NCBI GenBank assembly: GCA_001692895.1
Contig: KV748185.1
Coordinates: 2,294,001 to 2,358,000, forward strand
Length of the DNA stretch: 64,000 bases
Direction: 5' to 3'
DNA from: Cenococcum geophilum 1.58
Taxonomy: Eukaryota; Ascomycota; Dothideomycetes; Gloniales; Gloniaceae
Part shown: positions 22,500 to 35,885 of the stretch, one piece after another
Numbering within the stretch: the stretch's first letter is position 1
How the letters are laid out: every line of letters starts with the position of its first letter
Notes under the pieces: generated by a model
The model's database searches: none
What the model was told of the DNA's origin: nothing
What the model saw: the letters and a program-made list of their open reading frames with translations, nothing else
Position numbers and translations under genes: made by a program

Positions 22500-25400
22500 A
22501 CCCCGTGATCCATCTCCCCGCCTTTTAGGACTCGCCTATAAGGCGCCTATAAGGCGCCTACGAGTTACCTATAGTACTCCTACTACCTTACTTTTTAACC
22601 TCCTTAGGAACCACTGCTGCCGTAACAAGCCTACGGACGCGCTAGTATTATAAACTTTACTCTACTACTATAGAGTTATTAGGGGGCGCCCGTTGCTCGC
22701 CCCCCTATCCTTTATTACTATTTCCCTTATAACCTAGAACTAGTTTAGTATATTTTAGCTAATAAGCCACTAGGTAACCGCCTTAAGGCCTTTTTATATT
22801 AAGAGCAATATATTATAGTTCTCTATGCTAGCTACTAAAAGCATTACTTCTTAGTTAATGTATAAGGGGCATAGCAGTATTACGTGTTTTGGTATCTGTC
22901 TTAGCCAGCCACATTTACATCTTAGGCTACCTACTAAAATACCCACCTGGTAGAGCCAGTCTTTTAGTCCTATTATTTCTATTCTTAAGAGTATCGCTAT
23001 TATATTTTCTGCCTTTATTAGGCCTTCTCGGAGCCTTAGAGTATTTACCCCCTATAGCGTTAACCATACTACGGCTTAGGTTCCTCTTACCTTAGTTAGC
23101 CTCTATACCTTTAACTCCTATATATCTCTCTAGCGTTAGTTTAACCAGTATTGCATTACGGTAGATAGTTTCCCAATATTCTTTTATGCTCTACTTTAGC
23201 TCCTTTCTCTCTCTTACTATTATCTTTACTGGCCTCTTATATATCTCCCTTCCTCCTCTATATAGGCCTAGGCCCTAAAGCAGCACTATTCTTCTTCTAC
23301 TTTTTTTACCTGTTTCTCTAATATGTCTTCCCTACTTTAGGGTTATTAGTTTATTCTCCTATAGGGCGCCCTAGGGTCCCTCTATAGTTTATTTAGGCGT
23401 ATCTTAATATACTTTATAACATTAGAGTTGCGTTTATTTTAGGCCCTTTATATTGCAGTAGCTTTAATATATAGTTATAGGGGGGGAATATTGGCTTCCT
23501 TCTTAAGCAGTGCTATAGCCGTTTGCTTATATCCGCCTATTATACTCTAAAGGCAGGCTATTTAGACCTTTTAGAGTAGTTTAAGGAGTGACTTAGGGGG
23601 GCCTTTCTTAAATTCTCTAATGGCCCAAATACTAGACCTATACGTCATAGTTAGCCGGACAACTGCTATATATAGTAGGCGTGACCTCTAAAAGCATAGG
23701 CCCTATATAGAATTAACGATCCTAAATAATGCGATATACTGTGCTTAGCCCTTATAGGCCACTTACGCCGCATATACGCTCCACCGGAGCTTACTATCTA
23801 CCCATACTCCTAATACCCTTAGGCCCTAAACTAGTTAACCCCTAAAGCCTTAGATGCGGATTATATGCTAAAGATCTATAAATTAGTTACGTTTTCTTAT
23901 AAAATAGATTAGCTGGTATTTCTCTAGTAAGAATTAGACTTTATATCGTCTTGCCTATTCTATATAGGTGTTATAAGCTTTCTCTAGCATTCTATAGTTC
24001 TTTACGGCTAATAGCCCATATATAATTAGGTTTGTGTCGTTAACAAAGCCTATCCCCTAGGTCGCCCCTTCCTTAAAGGAGTTAAGTAGGTTGCTTATAA
24101 AGAAAAGGAAGAGTATAGGCAAGAGGGGTAATCCTTATAGTATTCTTGTTATAACTGCAATAGGGGGGCTCTAGTATCCGCTAAAGACTAGTAATGTTTC
24201 TTTTTAACCTATAAACCCTTAGACAAATTATATAATCCACTCTAGGAAGCCTTTTACCCTAAGGATATATAGAAGGCGCTTATGGGGTACGTTATTGTAG
24301 GCGTCACTAATATCTAGGCTAAGCATTAATACTATAAAGTCCCTTCGCATCGCCCATGTAGATTTAATAGTGGTAGTAAGTAGCGTAAGTGCTAATAGTG
24401 TTAAGCGGTTCTTTCTTACCCCTATTTGGCTCTGTGGTAATAGGGTATATTCCTCGGCCGTGTCTACCATATAGTCCGCTATTACCTTTTCTAAGGCAAT
24501 AGGGCGGTAGCTTCCTAGGATTAAGTAATCTGCTTTACCTTCTTTTCGTAAAATAACCGTTATTATAAATCTTCCGAGTTATAGGTAGTAGCCTATAGTA
24601 AAGCATACTCTGGCTATATCTATAAGCTAGGGTGCTATAAGTAGTCCATAGGTCTTTAAGGCCTTATTTAGAATCCCATCTGGACCTAGTACTATGTTAT
24701 TTAAAAGACAGCTAATAGTTCTAGCTATTTCCTCTATTATTATGTTGCTATTAACCCACAGGCGAGTCACTAGTGCTTCACCCGTAATATTACTAAGGTC
24801 TGCTAGAGCTAGTTAGGGGAAAAACCTTTCTATAAGGATCTTTGCCTTCTTATCGTTATTATTAGTGGCCTGTAATTCCCCTGCTCTTTATAGGGGTGGT
24901 AAATATAGGTCTTCTACTAGTCGCCCTACCTTTTTCTTTACCTATTTCGCTATAGCCCACAGGCCCTTATTATAGGGGAGGTTTAGGTTAGAAGTATACT
25001 CGTTTATAAATCGTCTCCAATTATTCCTTGCTTCTTTTTTTAGGGTATTCTTTAACTAGTTTCTTATATCTTTATATTATCTCTTATCTTTAGAGTTATA
25101 GCTACTTAAGTATTTCCTTCTTACTCGTCGTTAGCTAGTTATAAAAACCGCGCATTATATAGACTATGCGTATCGCGCGTAAGGGCCCAGTCTTAAGACT
25201 GGGCAGTGCTCTTCTAGCCCATTTTTAATTGCTGCCTAGATCCTTTCTAGTCTTCGGTTAATTTCCTTAAGGGTGGCTAATAAGCCTCGCTTATTTAGTG
25301 TTAGGTGGATTTCTTCTAGGTCTTAGAGTTGTTATTTAACTGTATTTAAAAAACTGTCTACCTTAAGCATCCTTATTACGTATCTTTTGCTATTTAGTTA

Positions 25401-26100
25401 CGCCTTAATATCTAAATCTAGCTATATCTAGATAGGGATATGGTCTAAGGTAAGTGCCTATTCTTTTTTAGGGTTGCACCTTTTAAGTCTTTAGTATAGG
25501 CCTTCGTCTATAAATATAAGGTCAATTATACTTCTAGCGGGTCCTTATTACCATATAATTGCTTTAGGGGGGGTGGCCAGCTTAAGGCCCTAGGTGTTTA
25601 TAGCTTTTAGTAGGCACTCTACCTATTATTTAGCAGCGGCGTAGATACCCCCCTACCGCAGATAGTAGAGGTTTATGTCTCCTAATAGAATAGACTTTAT
25701 GCCTTCGGTTTCGAGTAAGCTTATTACTAATATAATATTCTCTATTTATGGGACCCCTTTAACCCTAAGGTTATACACATTAATGATTTATACCGGTCCT
25801 CTATATGTCTAGATTGTTATAACTATAATATTTAGATTAACTGCCTGCTATAACTATAAGGATAGGCTAATAGTCTTACTAATTATAAAGCATACGCATA
25901 TAGCTGCTTTTGGTTCGTATAGGAGCTAGAATCCTTAGGGGCAATATATTGATTGTATATAGGTATTATAGTACGGCTCTTATATAGCAAGGATATAGTG
26001 TTTCTCTAGGTCTAGACTGTCTAGTAAGGGCCTTATAAGATAGTAGTTTGTATTGCTATAGTTATACTATATAATAGATAGGTGGCGGACCCCCAGCGAG
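22500..26100 (-). pseudogene. LINE ORF2: endonuclease, reverse transcriptase
   Basis: On the minus strand an apurinic-type endonuclease reads GDINLYYLRXGGIYAAAK near 25630-25690. The reverse transcriptase reads LDISDAYNNVPHKRLL near 24280-24330. The catalytic FADD-like box reads GFVNDTNLI near 24030-24055, with one Asp changed to Asn. Stops are mostly TAG or TAA in place of Trp and Gln. The stretch towards 22500 would be the C-terminal part, perhaps RNase H, which I could not confirm. Confidence 0.75.
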
Positions 26101-27239
26101 GGTCCTTCGCCTCTCTATTATTCCTCGCTTCTTTTATTTTTACTTTCTCTAGGATATTTAAAACTTCTATCTCTTATATCTGCACCCTAGTTACTACTTA
26201 TTTTATATAGAGCTTTCTATTCCCATGTCTTATGTTCTTACTAGCGCTTCTATATCTAAATCTGTTATTATCTCCGGTTCTTCCCCTATTCTTACTAGTT
26301 GGCTATATACCCTTTAAAAGTCGGCTATAAATATTATATTTGCCGCGTTAAGTCTAATTTTTAACTATCCTAGTCTTAAGCTTACTATAGCTATCTATAA
26401 GGGTCTTCCTATAGGGCGTCCTCTCCCTTATGTCCCCTATAACCCTTATATCCCTATACAGTCTAGTAATATCGCGCGGCATCACTTCTAGCCCGTTAAG
26501 GCTTGGGATAGCTAGCCTAGCCCTCTAGTATTAAAGGTAGGAAACGCTAGAAAGGTACCTATGCTCCCCTAGCTTATTGCCTATTATTTCTATTCGTATA
26601 ACCTAGCATATAGTTATTCCTACAGCTGTTAAGCCCTTACCTTCCATCTCTTATATTTAATGCAGTTTTCTCTCTCCTACGCCTTATATATACTTTAGTA
26701 GCAGTTTATACATTTTATTTAGTTTTAATTTAAGCAGTGTCTTATATTATGGGGGCCTGCATAGTAGCCGCAGTATACCTATACTGCGTATATAGATTAA
26801 GTGTGCCCCTATTATACACAGCAATAACATTATTTTAGGCGAAGTCTATAGTTATAGAGCCTTATATTGTATATAAGGCCATTTATAATAATACCTTTTT
26901 AAATAAGGAGTTTTTGCATTCCTGGTATATATATGCTGACGATAAGGAAGCTATACGTTTAACTAGCGTTTCCCTAGCAAGTCTCTGGCGACCCTCGTGT
27001 TCTTTTATTATTCTTATTATATACTTAGTTTACATTTTCCTATTAAAGCTATTAGATTTGGGTAATCTTAAGTCCTAATATAAGGCGTTCCGTTTATTTT
27101 ACTATCTTATATATAATTGCTATATTATCCGCCTGGCGTCCCTTTTCTACCCTAAGGCTTAGGGGAACCGCTAGGACTTTAACTAGGTAATCTTTATAGA
27201 GCACTTTTATACTAATATGTTCTCCTAGCCTATCCCCTA

Positions 27240-27665
27240 TGTAATGGAACCTTGTAGCAAGAACTACGGTAGGTCCTGTTATTGGGCTAGGTGTATAGGA
27301 AATGCAAGTAATAATAGTCGACAAGTAATAATAACTGGTAGAGTGGTTGCCTAACAGATTAACTTTAATTATATTCTAAGAATCACTATAAGGAAGGAAC
27401 TATCTAGGTAGGGACTGAGGGTCCTTAAATATACAACCGTACTTCTATAAAATCCTTCTTATACATAATATACGTCTTATACGTAAGGTATATAAGTTCC
27501 TCCTATTCCTCTTATTTAATACGTAGCATATTATATAACCTTAGTTACTATTCCTCATCATATGGTTCTACCGGCTCTATTTTAGACCGTGCCTAAATTA
27601 ACTAACTAGCTTCTTCCGTCTCTTCTCTAAGTAGTTATAATATTATACTTAAAGCGTCNNTAANA
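27240..27665 (-). repeat. 3' LTR of Gypsy A
   Basis: Begins TGTAATGGAACC on the plus strand. Its inner edge contains unresolved bases (n) at 27659-27667. Confidence 0.9.
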
Positions 27666-28199
27666 CNATCTCCCTCCTNTNTATCTTNGTNCTTAAAGAT
27701 NNNNANTATCTNNANGTTNTTTANTANAGGTNTAATATCCGTCTAATTAATTTAGTTAATATTATTACTTATTATACCTAAAGCAATTTCTTCTTTATAC
27801 ACCCAACGTCGTGCTCACACTATTACTGCAATATTATCTCTTAGTGAGATTATACTATCTCCGTATTCTCGCTGTTTAAAAAAGGGGTTAGTTTATATTG
27901 CGTTAGCGAACCTATCTTCGCGATAACTATTCTCTTACTTAAAGTACACTAAAGCAAATATTCGTTCGTCTTACGACGTTCGCTCTACCTTTAATGCTAA
28001 ATATACGCGACCTATTACTCTTAATAGTCGTCTAGTTCCCTAATTAATTTGTCTTAGGGTCTTATATTTAATCTGCTACTACATAGCTAGATAGTAAACT
28101 GTCTTAAGCCCTTACTAAGTTAGAATATTTTTATAATGCGGAATAAAAGGCCCTAGATGCTTATATTACGGCGTCTACTCGTTTACTCCGTCTTAAGAA

Positions 28200-31100
28200 G
28201 GTTTATAAGAAGGTTCGTTTTAAGGAGTAAAAACTTATAAAATAAGGTTTATAGGAACTTGGCGATAAAAGAACGGATTCTCTTCTAATAGAGAAGGAAA
28301 TAGATCTAAATAGCTCGGCAACTGCTCTTCTTGGGTCCCCCTTAGGTAACTCATTCTTTAGCGATCCTTCTTTATTAATGCTGCCTAACCTAATCTCTTC
28401 CAATACTCCTATACCTTTCCTATAGCGTTTTTTAAATTCTCTAGTAGTTCCTAGGTAGTCTTATTATAGCCTATCTACTTAACCTTATACCATATTTTAT
28501 TGTTAATATCTTTATAATTAACAATCCTCAAAACTTGCCATTTGTCTTCTTCTTGTCCTCTATACGTGTCTACTTTATAAACTAGTAGCTTAATATTCCT
28601 ATATGCTAGCTCTAGCATTGCGATATGCTATATAGGGTAGATCTTTATTTTAGCTAGTAGGTTTAACTTAAATATAACTGGTGAAATTCTTTACGTAATT
28701 TTAAAAGGTCCTAGTCTAACATAGTCTAACTTTTTACTTAGTCGTTAACTCTTAAAATTTTTATATAGTAGCTATACTTTATCTCCCCCCTTAAGATCTA
28801 GTCCCTTAGATCTCTTAGCGTTATAGTACTTTATTATTTTCTCTTATACTTTCTTTACTAATTCTATAAGGTCTATATAAAGATTTATTAATATCTTTAT
28901 TCTNTCTTTAGCTATACTACTNGTTTTCTTTACTTACTNTAGTAANAANNATGTTNTNNGCTTATATCCATAATTTGCCTTAAATAGTAATATACCTATT
29001 TCTTCTTAAGGTGTTGCATTATATATAAACTATATAACTAGTAATAGTAATACCTAATTATTCTATGCATAATTAATATAATGCCTTAGATACTATTCTA
29101 GTGTCTAATTTAGTCTTTCCGTTTAACTATCTATCTATAAATAATATACGGTAGAAGTTACTGCTTAAACTCCTTACTCTACTAAGAACACTTCCTAGAA
29201 TGTTACTACGAATCTTAAATCTCTATCCGATATAATCTTACTTAGTGCTCTATATCTTACAAATACTTCTTTAATATAGATTCTAGCGACATCTTCCGCT
29301 AATATCTCTTTTATACATGCTATAAAGTATCCCTACTTTATAAGCTTATCTACTATTATTAAGATTATGTTATAATCTTACCTAGTAATAGGATCTCTTA
29401 ACTTTAGTAACTTAATAATAAAGTCCTATAATATAACCTTCTATAGTCTCTCTGGTATTTTAATAGGTTGTAGCCCTCTATATAGCTTATACCTCGTTAG
29501 TTTATTCCTTTAACAATCTAAATATTATTTTATAACTTTTCTAGCTATCCTTTAGATTTCATTAATAATATACTCTTCTTAGAGTCTTAACACTAAGCCC
29601 ATAGCTCTATTATGTCCCTAAGTTAATCCCCTATAGAATTCTTCCATAAATTACTCTACTATGCTTCTTAGAATGTACATTACTTCTCAATTTTCGTATA
29701 TATCCGTCTATAGATCTTCTAGCTATACTTCTAGAATTCTTTGTTCCTAAAAGCTTTTTAATATCTTATAAACTTTCTCTAGTTTATTGCTCTCTTAAGT
29801 TACTATAATCTTTGGATAATTATACCTAATTAGTTTATCTATATCCTTTTATAGTAAAGCCCCTAATAGCTTTTCGTTATTTTATAGTTTAGCCTTTCTA
29901 CTTAGAGCGTCTGCTTGTATGTTGTCTATACCCTTAGTATACTAAATCTTAAAATAGTATTCTATAAGTATCTCTGCCCATCTAACCTGTCTTTAGTTAA
30001 GTTCCTTTATTATTAGGAATTCTATTAGGTTCTTATAATCCGTCTTAACTATAAATAGTTTCTCTATACCTTATAAAAATGCTCTCTATTTCTTTAATAC
30101 TGCAACTATACCTAGCAACTCCTTATTATAGATGTTATAGTTTAACTCTAGTAGTNTTATNTTNNNACTATAGTATNCCACTAGGTNCTATCCATCTTAA
30201 TATTTCTATATAAAGNACGCCCCTAGTATATAGTCTAATACATCTATTTCTATAACCGTCTCTAGTCCTAGTTAATAGATCTTAAGAACTAGCTCCTAGG
30301 TAAATAACTCTTTAACTTTCTTAAAGAGCTCTCTTTATTTCTCTCCCTATACCCATAGTTCTTCTTTCTTTATTAATTACGTAAATAGTTTAATATCTTT
30401 TAACTACTGCGCTATAAACCTTCTATAGTAATTACAAAACCCTAAAAATAACCTTAACTACATAACGTTCTCTAGTTCTTACTAATTTACTATAGCCTTA
30501 ATCTTTTTTAGATCTATACTAAGTTAGCCTAGTTTAATAATAAATCCTACAAAATTAGTCTTCCTAGTAAAGAACTCGCATTTTTTAATTACTACTAGCA
30601 TCTGTTCTTCCTATAGTCTCCTTAAGACCTATTTAATGTATTCCCCGTGTTCTTCCTTAGTTATTAAGTAGATAATAATATCGTCAAGGTATACTATAAT
30701 AAATTTATCTAAGTATTTTCCTAATATATTGTTAATACGCTTCTAGAATATTACTAATACATTTATAAGCCCGAATTGCATAACTAATAGTTTATATAGT
30801 CCTTCCTTTAACCTAAAGGCTGCCTTCCACTTATTGCCTTCCTTAATTCTAATCTAATAGTACGCCTATCTTAGATCTATTTTTATAAAGATTTACGCAT
30901 TACCTATCCTGTCTTAGATTTCGCTAATTAAGGGTAAAGGATACCTATCCTTTCTGGTAATGCTATTTAACTATCTATAGTTAATATATAGCCTTAGTTT
31001 ACTATTCTTCTTTAGTATAAATAGTACTAGATAACCTGCTAATAACTACAATAGTCTAATATATCCCTTTTATAAGTTTTCCTAGATAAACTCTTTTAAT

Positions 31101-32400
31101 ACTCTACCTTCTTCTTCGGTAAGCTTATAGATTGGAAAGAACTTTAGACTTATTCCTAGTTCTAACTCTATCTTATAGTCCTATACTGCATACTTTAACA
31201 GCTTTTTACTTTCTAGTAACCATAACTTCTTGCCATACTTATAGTATCTCTTTAGTATATAACTTAAGCCTCGCTTAGTCTCTTTATATATTACTCTAAC
31301 TTAGTATTATACTAACTTAGCTTGTTGTTATATCTTACGGTATTAAGTATCCTTAATATTAACCTAACCTGTGATCCAATCGATCCTTAGGTTATATTCC
31401 TATAACTAAGGTATTCCTAGTACTACCTTATCCCGTCCTAATGGTAGGATATTAAAAGACATCTTAATTTATTTCCCTTTAATAGTTAACTAAATAGGTC
31501 CTGTTTTAAGACTAATGATCCCTCCTCTGTAGGCTATTAGATCTCCTAAAATCGTGACTAATAGATAAGGTTGCTCCTTTTATCTATAAGGTAATCCTAT
31601 CCTTTTAACTGCTGCTAGCGAGATATAGTTCCTTATTGCTCCACTATCTATTAATGCCTTAAACTATTAATCTTACCATTTAACTCGTAAATTTAGGTGC
31701 CGTCCTTAAATTCCTTTAAGGGTTTAAGGCTCTACCACTAGCTCCCTCTAGTCCTATAGGCCTCTACTTTTCCTAACTATTAGCTACTTAATCCTATCGC
31801 GCTTAGCTTACTCTTTAGCCAATACCTAGTTCGCTTTTTGTCTTTAATATACTATAGACATATATTCTCTAGGCATTCCCACTACTATTATCTATCTAAG
31901 CATTCTTCCGTAAGGAATCTTCCTAGTTAAAGTATTAAATCTCCTTCCTCTTAGACTTCTGCTAGATGCCATCCGTGTATATATTTAGCATTCCTATATT
32001 ACTGCTTATCCGTTATCTAGTATATCCTTATAGGGTATTTCCGATTCTTTTCCTTTAGATTCTTATATATTTCGTATATATCGTCTATATACGCAATCTA
32101 TGATAATATATAGTATGCTAGGTGCTTTAGGTTAACTCTTAGCTTATCTTTATCCTTAAGTTTAAACCTCTGCCGTATTAATCTAAACGTTGCGACTTTA
32201 TTTACAGGTACTAAGATATACCTTTCGCTTCTCTAGTCCTCTAAACGCTCCTTTAGATCCTTTAATATTATAATTAAGGCCCCCTTAATATAAGTTATAG
32301 CCTTTTCTATAATTAGGTAGTCTTAGATAACTTTTTTATCTAACTATATATAGAAATCTTCCCACTTATTATTATGTCTTTGCCTATACTACTTTTAGTA
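28200..32400 (-). pseudogene. Pol of Gypsy A: protease, RT, RNase H, integrase, chromodomain
   Basis: From right to left the minus strand shows an aspartic protease ALIDSGAIRNYISL (about 31590-31660), a reverse transcriptase with an intact YLDDIIIY box (about 30668-30691), FVGFIIKLG, an integrase region, and a tail homologous to the chromodomain end of B. Many TAG/TAA codons interrupt it. Clusters of n occur near 28900-28960 and 30155-30220. Confidence 0.8.
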
Positions 32401-32459
32401 CAGCTATTAGAGTGTATATGGTCTATCCGTAAAGAAGTATCTTTTTATTACTATATTAT

Positions 32460-34700
32460 AATAGCCCTTTATATGTCGTTCTTTAAACCTAGTAGGGATT
32501 CCTAAATCCTCTTCGTTTTCTAGTTTAGTAAGCCACTTGGCTCTTAATATATCTGCTTTTAACCTATTAGTAATTCTTTATACTAGCGCTCTGTCCCTTA
32601 TACGTCCTAATACGCTAAATCTCTTATCTAGTTTCTGTTCTTACTATGCGATAATTCTTACTCTAAATTCTTCTATGGTTTCCTTTAGTTTGCGCCTTGC
32701 GCTTAGATCTTTAAAGTCGTCTTACTTCTTAATCTTAGTATTAACTTTTTAATCTTTAGTCCGAATACTATATTCTACTAGTAAGTCCTCTAGGTCTATA
32801 TATCTGTCTCCTAGTCTAGTTATTATTTATATTACAGATTCTCTAATCTATAAAGAAGCTCCTTACCTCTTATCTATGGATGTCCTAATTTATACTCCAA
32901 ATTCTTAATCCCTTAGATTCTTTAATCCTAAGCTTGCTTCTAACTTAAGCTTAGCTCTAGCCTTAGTCTAACTAGGCTTACTTAGTGTTCTTATCTTATC
33001 TTAAGAGTCTTAAATCTCACTTATCTCGTCTTAAGAATCTTATGCCAGCGGGAATCTCCGTCCTGAGCTCATTCGTATATCTTTAAACTGAGCTACTACT
33101 CTACTTTATCGGTTTTCGTCTATTATAGGTCCTTAAGCTTACCTTATCTTGTCTTAAGAATCTTAAGCCTTTGGCTTTTTGCCTTTATCGAGTGCTAAAG
33201 TAGTTTACTATCCTACTTTTTTTACGTCTTATAAAGTAATAGATATCGTATCTAGTGGGGTCTTAATCCCTACTAATGTTCCCTATTCCGTAGTAGAATT
33301 ATCCTCTACCTCTAGTATAATATCTCTAATGGCTATATATTCCTAGTAAACCGCTCTTATTACCTTATTATTACGGAATATTTCACCTATATTAAATTTA
33401 TCGTCCTTAATATCCGATCTGCGAACTAGTTTATTAGTTCCTTTATATTTTATAGGTACTAGCTTCTATAGCTAGTAGCTTACGCTATACTTAGCGTCCT
33501 TATGAATTTGGTATACGTTGTTATAATAAAATATAAAACTTTTAATTAAACATTCTTTTATCCCTCGCAGTATATTGTCGTCCCTCTATACGTATATATT
33601 GTCTACTATTAGTCTTATTCCCTTTATTATATAGTATCTCTAACTATCTTTATAATCCCTTACAAAGTAACCTTATTTTCTGTAATTTATATAAGCTCCC
33701 TCTTTAAACCATTACTTTTGCTATAGAGTCTGCCTAAACATCTTCTGCTGCTAAAATCCTTAATTTGGCCTCTACTTCTTAGACCTTTAATTACTTAATT
33801 CTTATCCCCTAGGTTTCTATAGTTTCTTACTCCATTTCTTATAGGCTTCTTTAGTACCACTTAGGTCTATTAGCTCTACGTTATACTATAGTTTCTAACT
33901 TAGCTTTAGTCATTATGTACTCTGCGCCTTATATAACTATAAAACTTTATTTTAACCTTTCTTAGCCTATTCCCTTTAGTAGATCTAATTATTAATCTTA
34001 ATCGCCTAATCTATTAACTCCTTTAGGGTATCCATATCTTCCATTAGAATAATTACGTCCTAGACTTTAGCCTTAAGTCCCTATTTATACTGTGCTATAA
34101 GCGCCCTATTATTCTACTTAACTTATATTACTAACGTCTGGAACTACGTTATATACTTAATTGCTAAGGTTTACTATATAATGTCTTAGAGTTTTCTTTC
34201 CGCTATAGTTACTGCCTCTAGGTCTCCGAATATTTATATAAGTCGCTTAATAAATCTATTCCAGCTTAAGAACATAAACCGTACCTCTTAGTTTATAGTT
34301 ATTATTCCATTTACCTGGATTTCTATAAGGTAAGGCTTAAACTACTTAAGTGCTCTTCCTATTAGAAACAATCCTGCGTATACTATTTAATCCATAGGTA
34401 TTACTAGCTTAGCTCCCTCTTACGTAACCTTAAAGTACATTTGCATAAGGAATCCTTTAAGCTTTAATCTCTCTCCTAAGTACCTTTTAATCAATAGTAA
34501 CTTAACCTTTGCTGCGCCTATCCCGTTAATCTTATTTTCCAACGTTATATTATTTTCTATTAGCTAGTTAACTATCTCTTATAACTGTCTAACCATTACA
34601 GGTTGCTATAAGTTAGTGTCTACTATGCTGGTGTTATTACTTAACCTTAATATAGTTGCCGCCGTTAATGGCGTTGTAGTGGCTGCTTTTAGTAGCATGT
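32460..34700 (-). pseudogene. Gag of Gypsy A
   Basis: Aligns in inverted orientation with B gag. The segment read on the plus strand at 32470-32520 matches B on both sides of the LINE insertion, which fixes the LINE target site. Confidence 0.7.
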
Positions 34701-34741
34701 TATCCAACTTACTATTATTAATACTATAACCAGGTAGTGAT

Positions 34742-35169
34742 TATATAACGGAACCTTATAGCAAGAACTACAGTGGGTCCTATTATTGGGCTAGGTATAT
34801 AGGAAATGCAAGTAATAATAGTCGACAAGTAATAATAACTAGTGGAATAGTTACCTAACAAATTAACTCTAATTGTATTCTAAGAATTACTACAAGGAAG
34901 GAACTATCTAGGTAGGGACTAAGGGTCCTTAAATACACAACCGTACTTCTATAAAATCCTTCTTATATATAATATACGTCTTATACGTAAGGTACGTAAG
35001 TTCCTCCCATTCCTCTCGTTCAACATATAGTATATTATGTGACCTTAGTTACCATTCCTTATTATATAGTTCTACCGGCTCTATCCTAGACCGTGCCTAA
35101 ATTAACCAACTAGCTTCTTCCATCTCTTCTCTAAGTAGTCGTAATATCGTACTTAAAGCGTCCGTAATA
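34742..35169 (-). repeat. 5' LTR of Gypsy A
   Basis: Begins TATTACGGACGC on the minus strand at 35169 and ends at 34742, beside the inner sequence ATCACTACCTGG, the probable primer-binding side also seen after 20142. Confidence 0.9.
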
Positions 35170-35654
35170 CCCTACCCTAATAGCTTGTTCCTTTACCTGT
35201 TAGTCCCTTAAGGTAACTCTAATATCTCCACTCCTAAAGTATTAGACTGTAATAGCGTTATAGACCTCTTTATAAATCTTTATAAGGACTTCTATTTCTA
35301 ATTATCCCCTAAGCCCCTCTACTTTTTCTATACTTAGTTATATTATAATTATATACCCAGATATTATCTTTAGGGGGGTAGGTTCCCTATACTATAGATA
35401 CACAGCTACGGCGGCCCAGGTACGGTTCGCCGGTAAAGAGGGGTTTTATTTATTTTTAATTTTACTTAGCCGTTAGAGGATTTAATTAAGGGTTTGCTAG
35501 AGGGGCGCCTAAGGTTCGCTAAACTAGCGGAGCCATTCTGCTAGCTGCATTAGTTCGTTATAGCTAACGGTTACTCCCCTATAACTACGGATACTAGACG
35601 CGTCTAATAGGCTTTATATTTTATTAGATGCCTTCTTAATAGAGGACTTTCCGC

Positions 35655-35874
35655 TTTATAGTGTGGTATTCGCCCGTTCTTGTTGTGGAGGGCCATTGCT
35701 GGGCGTGGTTCTGGTGGACGCGCGCGGGTGCGAACCACCGTCGTTCGATGTATGCCTCCCCTGCGATACATGCATCTTAGGGGGATTCTCTGGGTGTTTT
35801 TCAGGGTTCTTTTGGTTGGTTTTAGTCTTTTTGGGCCGGGTGCAGCAAGAGCTCCCTGAACTTAATTTAGGTAT
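35655..35874 (-). other. RIP-free 5' end of the LINE with start of ORF1
   Basis: About 220 bp keep normal composition with many CA and TG dinucleotides, unlike the rest of the element. On the minus strand an ORF1-like frame opens with ATG at 35775 (MHVSQGRHTSNDGG...) and stays open for 39 codons until the first TAA, where RIP damage begins. The plus-strand frame here is a shadow. Confidence 0.7.
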
Positions 35875-35885
35875 AAGAATAATAT

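Larger units (their letters stand above)
27240..35169 (-). mobile_element. Ty3/Gypsy chromodomain LTR retrotransposon A, complete, minus strand
   Basis: A 7,930 bp element of the same family as B in opposite orientation. It has a perfect 5 bp target duplication CCCTA (27235-27239 and 35170-35174), LTRs of 426 and 428 bp, and a full gag-protease-RT-RNaseH-integrase-chromodomain order. It sits inside the LINE. RIP-mutated but slightly less than B in the reverse transcriptase. Confidence 0.95.
22394..35874 (-). mobile_element. LINE (Tad1/I-like non-LTR retrotransposon) C, split by Gypsy A
   Basis: Flanked by an 11 bp duplication AAGAATAATAT (22383-22393 and 35875-35885). The left side starts with a trinucleotide (ATA/TTA) tail, the 3' end of a minus-strand LINE. 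Excluding Gypsy A and its duplicated CCCTA it is 5,546 bp, so probably full length. A zinc knuckle similar to CGYYAGPHNIRHC (about 26730-26775, minus) belongs to ORF1, and the endonuclease and reverse transcriptase lie to the left. Confidence 0.88.
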
